DNA from: Acetobacterium sp.
Lineage (GTDB): Bacteria; Bacillota; Clostridia; Eubacteriales; Eubacteriaceae
NCBI GenBank assembly: GCA_028692885.1
Contig: JAQUWM010000005.1
Coordinates: 1 to 64,000, forward strand
Direction of reading: 5' to 3'
Length of the DNA: 64,000 bases
Below, one piece after another: positions 62,126-64,000 of the stretch. Made by a program: the position numbers and the translations under genes. Numbering within the stretch: the first letter of the stretch is position 1; every line of letters starts with the position of its first letter. A model generated the notes under the pieces. That model was not told the DNA's origin. It saw only the letters and a list, made by a program, of their open reading frames with translations, and did no database searches.

Positions 62126-63961
62126 CTAATCCAAATCCAATTTAATCAACAAATCCGTTGCTTCTTCAATGGCTTCAACCACAGTACTTCTTTCCTGCGA
62201 GGTCAGGGCTGCATCAATTAAGCGGAGTAGCTGGTCTTCATCTTCAGTTATCCGGGCTGACAAATCAATCCGGAGCCGCTTAAGTTCCTGTTGCAGGGTT
62301 TCCAGATCCTGATTTTCCAGGTCTGGATAGTCAAAATCCTCATCCGCTCCAAAATCAAATGCATCAATAAAACTGATTTGAGCTTGATTACTCTGGTGAT
62401 CGACTGTTTTTGTTTCGAGCAGTGCTTCGATTTTCTTGACACTCGTTCGAAAGATCTCCATCGAGTCCCGTTGCAACTCATCTTGCATATTGACAATGAC
62501 TTTCTTTCCTGTCGACTCTAACTCGGCGGTTACTTCCAGAATGCCATTAATGTTATAAAAAAAACTGACATTGATGCCTTCCATTCCAGCCGGTGCAGGT
62601 GGAATCCCGTCGACTTGAAAATCACCCAGAAAATGATTATTTTCCACCCATTCGTCGTCCCCCTGAAAGACTTCGATCGAAACCGTGGTCTGGCCATCAC
62701 CGCAGGTGGTGAATGGTTCGGTCTTGCGGACTGGAATGGTGGTGTTTCGCTCAATGATCTTTTGAAATCCGCCGGATTTCAGCTGGTTATCATCATCAAG
62801 CTTCAAAACCGCAATACCCATGGCAAAGGGCGCGACATCAGTGGCAATTAACTGCTGTTTGATCAGCAGACCTGACTTGATGCCGGCCTGAACCGCCGCC
62901 CCCAAGGCAACCGCCTCCTCTGGATGGATTTCTTTTTTGGGCTTTTTATTAAAGTATTCCTGCAGTAACTGCCCGACTTTGGGAATCGCCGTGGAGCCGC
63001 CGACAAGTAATACATCCCGAATTTCAGAAACATCCAGCTGGGCATCGTCGAGAGCTTTTTTGACCAGCACCATCGTTTCATCAAGAAACTCTGCAATCAT
63101 CGCTTCAAATTGCTCCCGGGTAATTTTGGTATAGATTCCCAAAGGCTTATGATCCTTGACCACAACGATGGGAATAGCAATCTCGACCACCGCTTTTTGG
63201 GAAAGCTGTATTTTTATTTTTTCAGCCTCCGTTTTTAAGATATAGCGGGCTTGAATATTTGTTCGGGGATCGACAGCATGGGTATCAATCATGTATTGAG
63301 CCAAAAAATCAACCAGCTTCCAATCGAAATCCTCGCCGCCCAGAAAATTGTTGCCCGCCGAAGATTTTACCTCCAGAATGCCCTTCATCATCTCAACAAC
63401 AGAAACATCAAAGGTGCCGCCACCTAAATCATAAACCAGAATATTGGCCTTTTTCCTGAGATTATTGAGACCATATGCCAAAGCGGCGGCTGTCGGTTCA
63501 TTGATAATCCGCTCCACCACAAAGCCGGCAATTTCACCGGCCTGTTTGGTCGCCCGACGCTGTTCGTCGGTGAAGTAAGCCGGTACGGTAATCACTGCTT
63601 CCTTTTCGCCTTCACCCATGGCAGCATCGGCATACTTTTTCAGTTCTTTTAAAATGATCGCCGAAGCTTCCTCCGGCAGCAGCCGGCGATCGGCAATCGG
63701 CAGTTCATCCTTTTGGCCCATCTTCCGTTTGACTGCTGTCAGGGTTCGCTCCGGCATCGCAATCACCGCATCTTTGGCCTCCTGTCCGACGACAACCTGA
63801 TTGTTTAAATCAATCATGATCACTGATGGAATTAATTTTTCACCTTTAAACGAGGGGATAATTTCCGGTTCACCGTTGGCATTGATATAGGCCACTGACG
63901 AATTGGTTGTACCCAAATCGATTCCCACAATGGGGCGCTTTGCCGTTAACTCATTATTCAT
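62126..63961 (-). CDS. Hsp70 family protein (DnaK paralogue)
   Basis: 611 aa; [55 protein letters not shown]; paired with J-like gene, no grpE or canonical dnaJ in window. Confidence 0.93.
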   Translation of the reverse strand: MNNELTAKRPIVGIDLGTTNSSVAYINANGEPEIIPSFKGEKLIPSVIMIDLNNQVVVGQEAKDAVIAMPERTLTAVKRKMGQKDELPIADRRLLPEEASAIILKELKKYADAAMGEGEKEAVITVPAYFTDEQRRATKQAGEIAGFVVERIINEPTAAALAYGLNNLRKKANILVYDLGGGTFDVSVVEMMKGILEVKSSAGNNFLGGEDFDWKLVDFLAQYMIDTHAVDPRTNIQARYILKTEAEKIKIQLSQKAVVEIAIPIVVVKDHKPLGIYTKITREQFEAMIAEFLDETMVLVKKALDDAQLDVSEIRDVLLVGGSTAIPKVGQLLQEYFNKKPKKEIHPEEAVALGAAVQAGIKSGLLIKQQLIATDVAPFAMGIAVLKLDDDNQLKSGGFQKIIERNTTIPVRKTEPFTTCGDGQTTVSIEVFQGDDEWVENNHFLGDFQVDGIPPAPAGMEGINVSFFYNINGILEVTAELESTGKKVIVNMQDELQRDSMEIFRTSVKKIEALLETKTVDHQSNQAQISFIDAFDFGADEDFDYPDLENQDLETLQQELKRLRIDLSARITEDEDQLLRLIDAALTSQERSTVVEAIEEATDLLIKLDLD

Positions 63962-64000
63962 ATTTGCGGTCTCTTCCTTTTTATCATTAAAATTATTTGC

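Overview
The window looks like a chromosomal core region of a low-GC anaerobic Firmicute. An Acetobacterium/Eubacteriaceae-like acetogen is likely, but this is inference from gene content and not a database match. Nearly all coding sequence is on the minus strand.

Contents in order: a five-tRNA cluster (Cys, Gly, Phe, Asp, Val); a methyltransferase; an M20 amidohydrolase; an apbE gene divergent from a NusG-II/Gx-transporter pair; a PhoR/PhoB-like two-component system; a giant tandem 2-hydroxyacyl-CoA dehydratase activase; an FGGY kinase; RNase P RNA; nif3-like, trmK, rpoD and dnaG; pyruvate:ferredoxin oxidoreductase; a tandem PPK2; an NAD(P) isocitrate dehydrogenase; an HD protein; pgi; a ferredoxin-type aldo/keto reductase; clpB; a ribbon-helix-helix protein; hppA; secG; cggR-gap-pgk-tpiA-gpmI; rpoN; trxB; a flagellar/chemotaxis cluster; a FliK-like/FlhB-C-like pair; an M15 peptidase; and an unusual J-like/Hsp70 pair.

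No CRISPR array, prophage or IS transposase was seen.

The most interesting non-annotated signals are:
- an orphan plus-strand promoter-terminator unit at 7578-7700 that could encode a C-rich-loop sRNA;
- a degenerate 3' remnant of the J-like gene attached to the end of clpB (30317-30430);
- an HPD-less J-like/Hsp70 operon;
- two exact-spacing sigma-28 (SigD) promoters before cheA and fliD;
- a palindromic CGGGAC operator at the start of the cggR-gap operon;
- a 42-bp dispersed palindromic repeat with 39/42 identity between two distant intergenic sites.

All observations come from reading the sequence by eye. No search was run.
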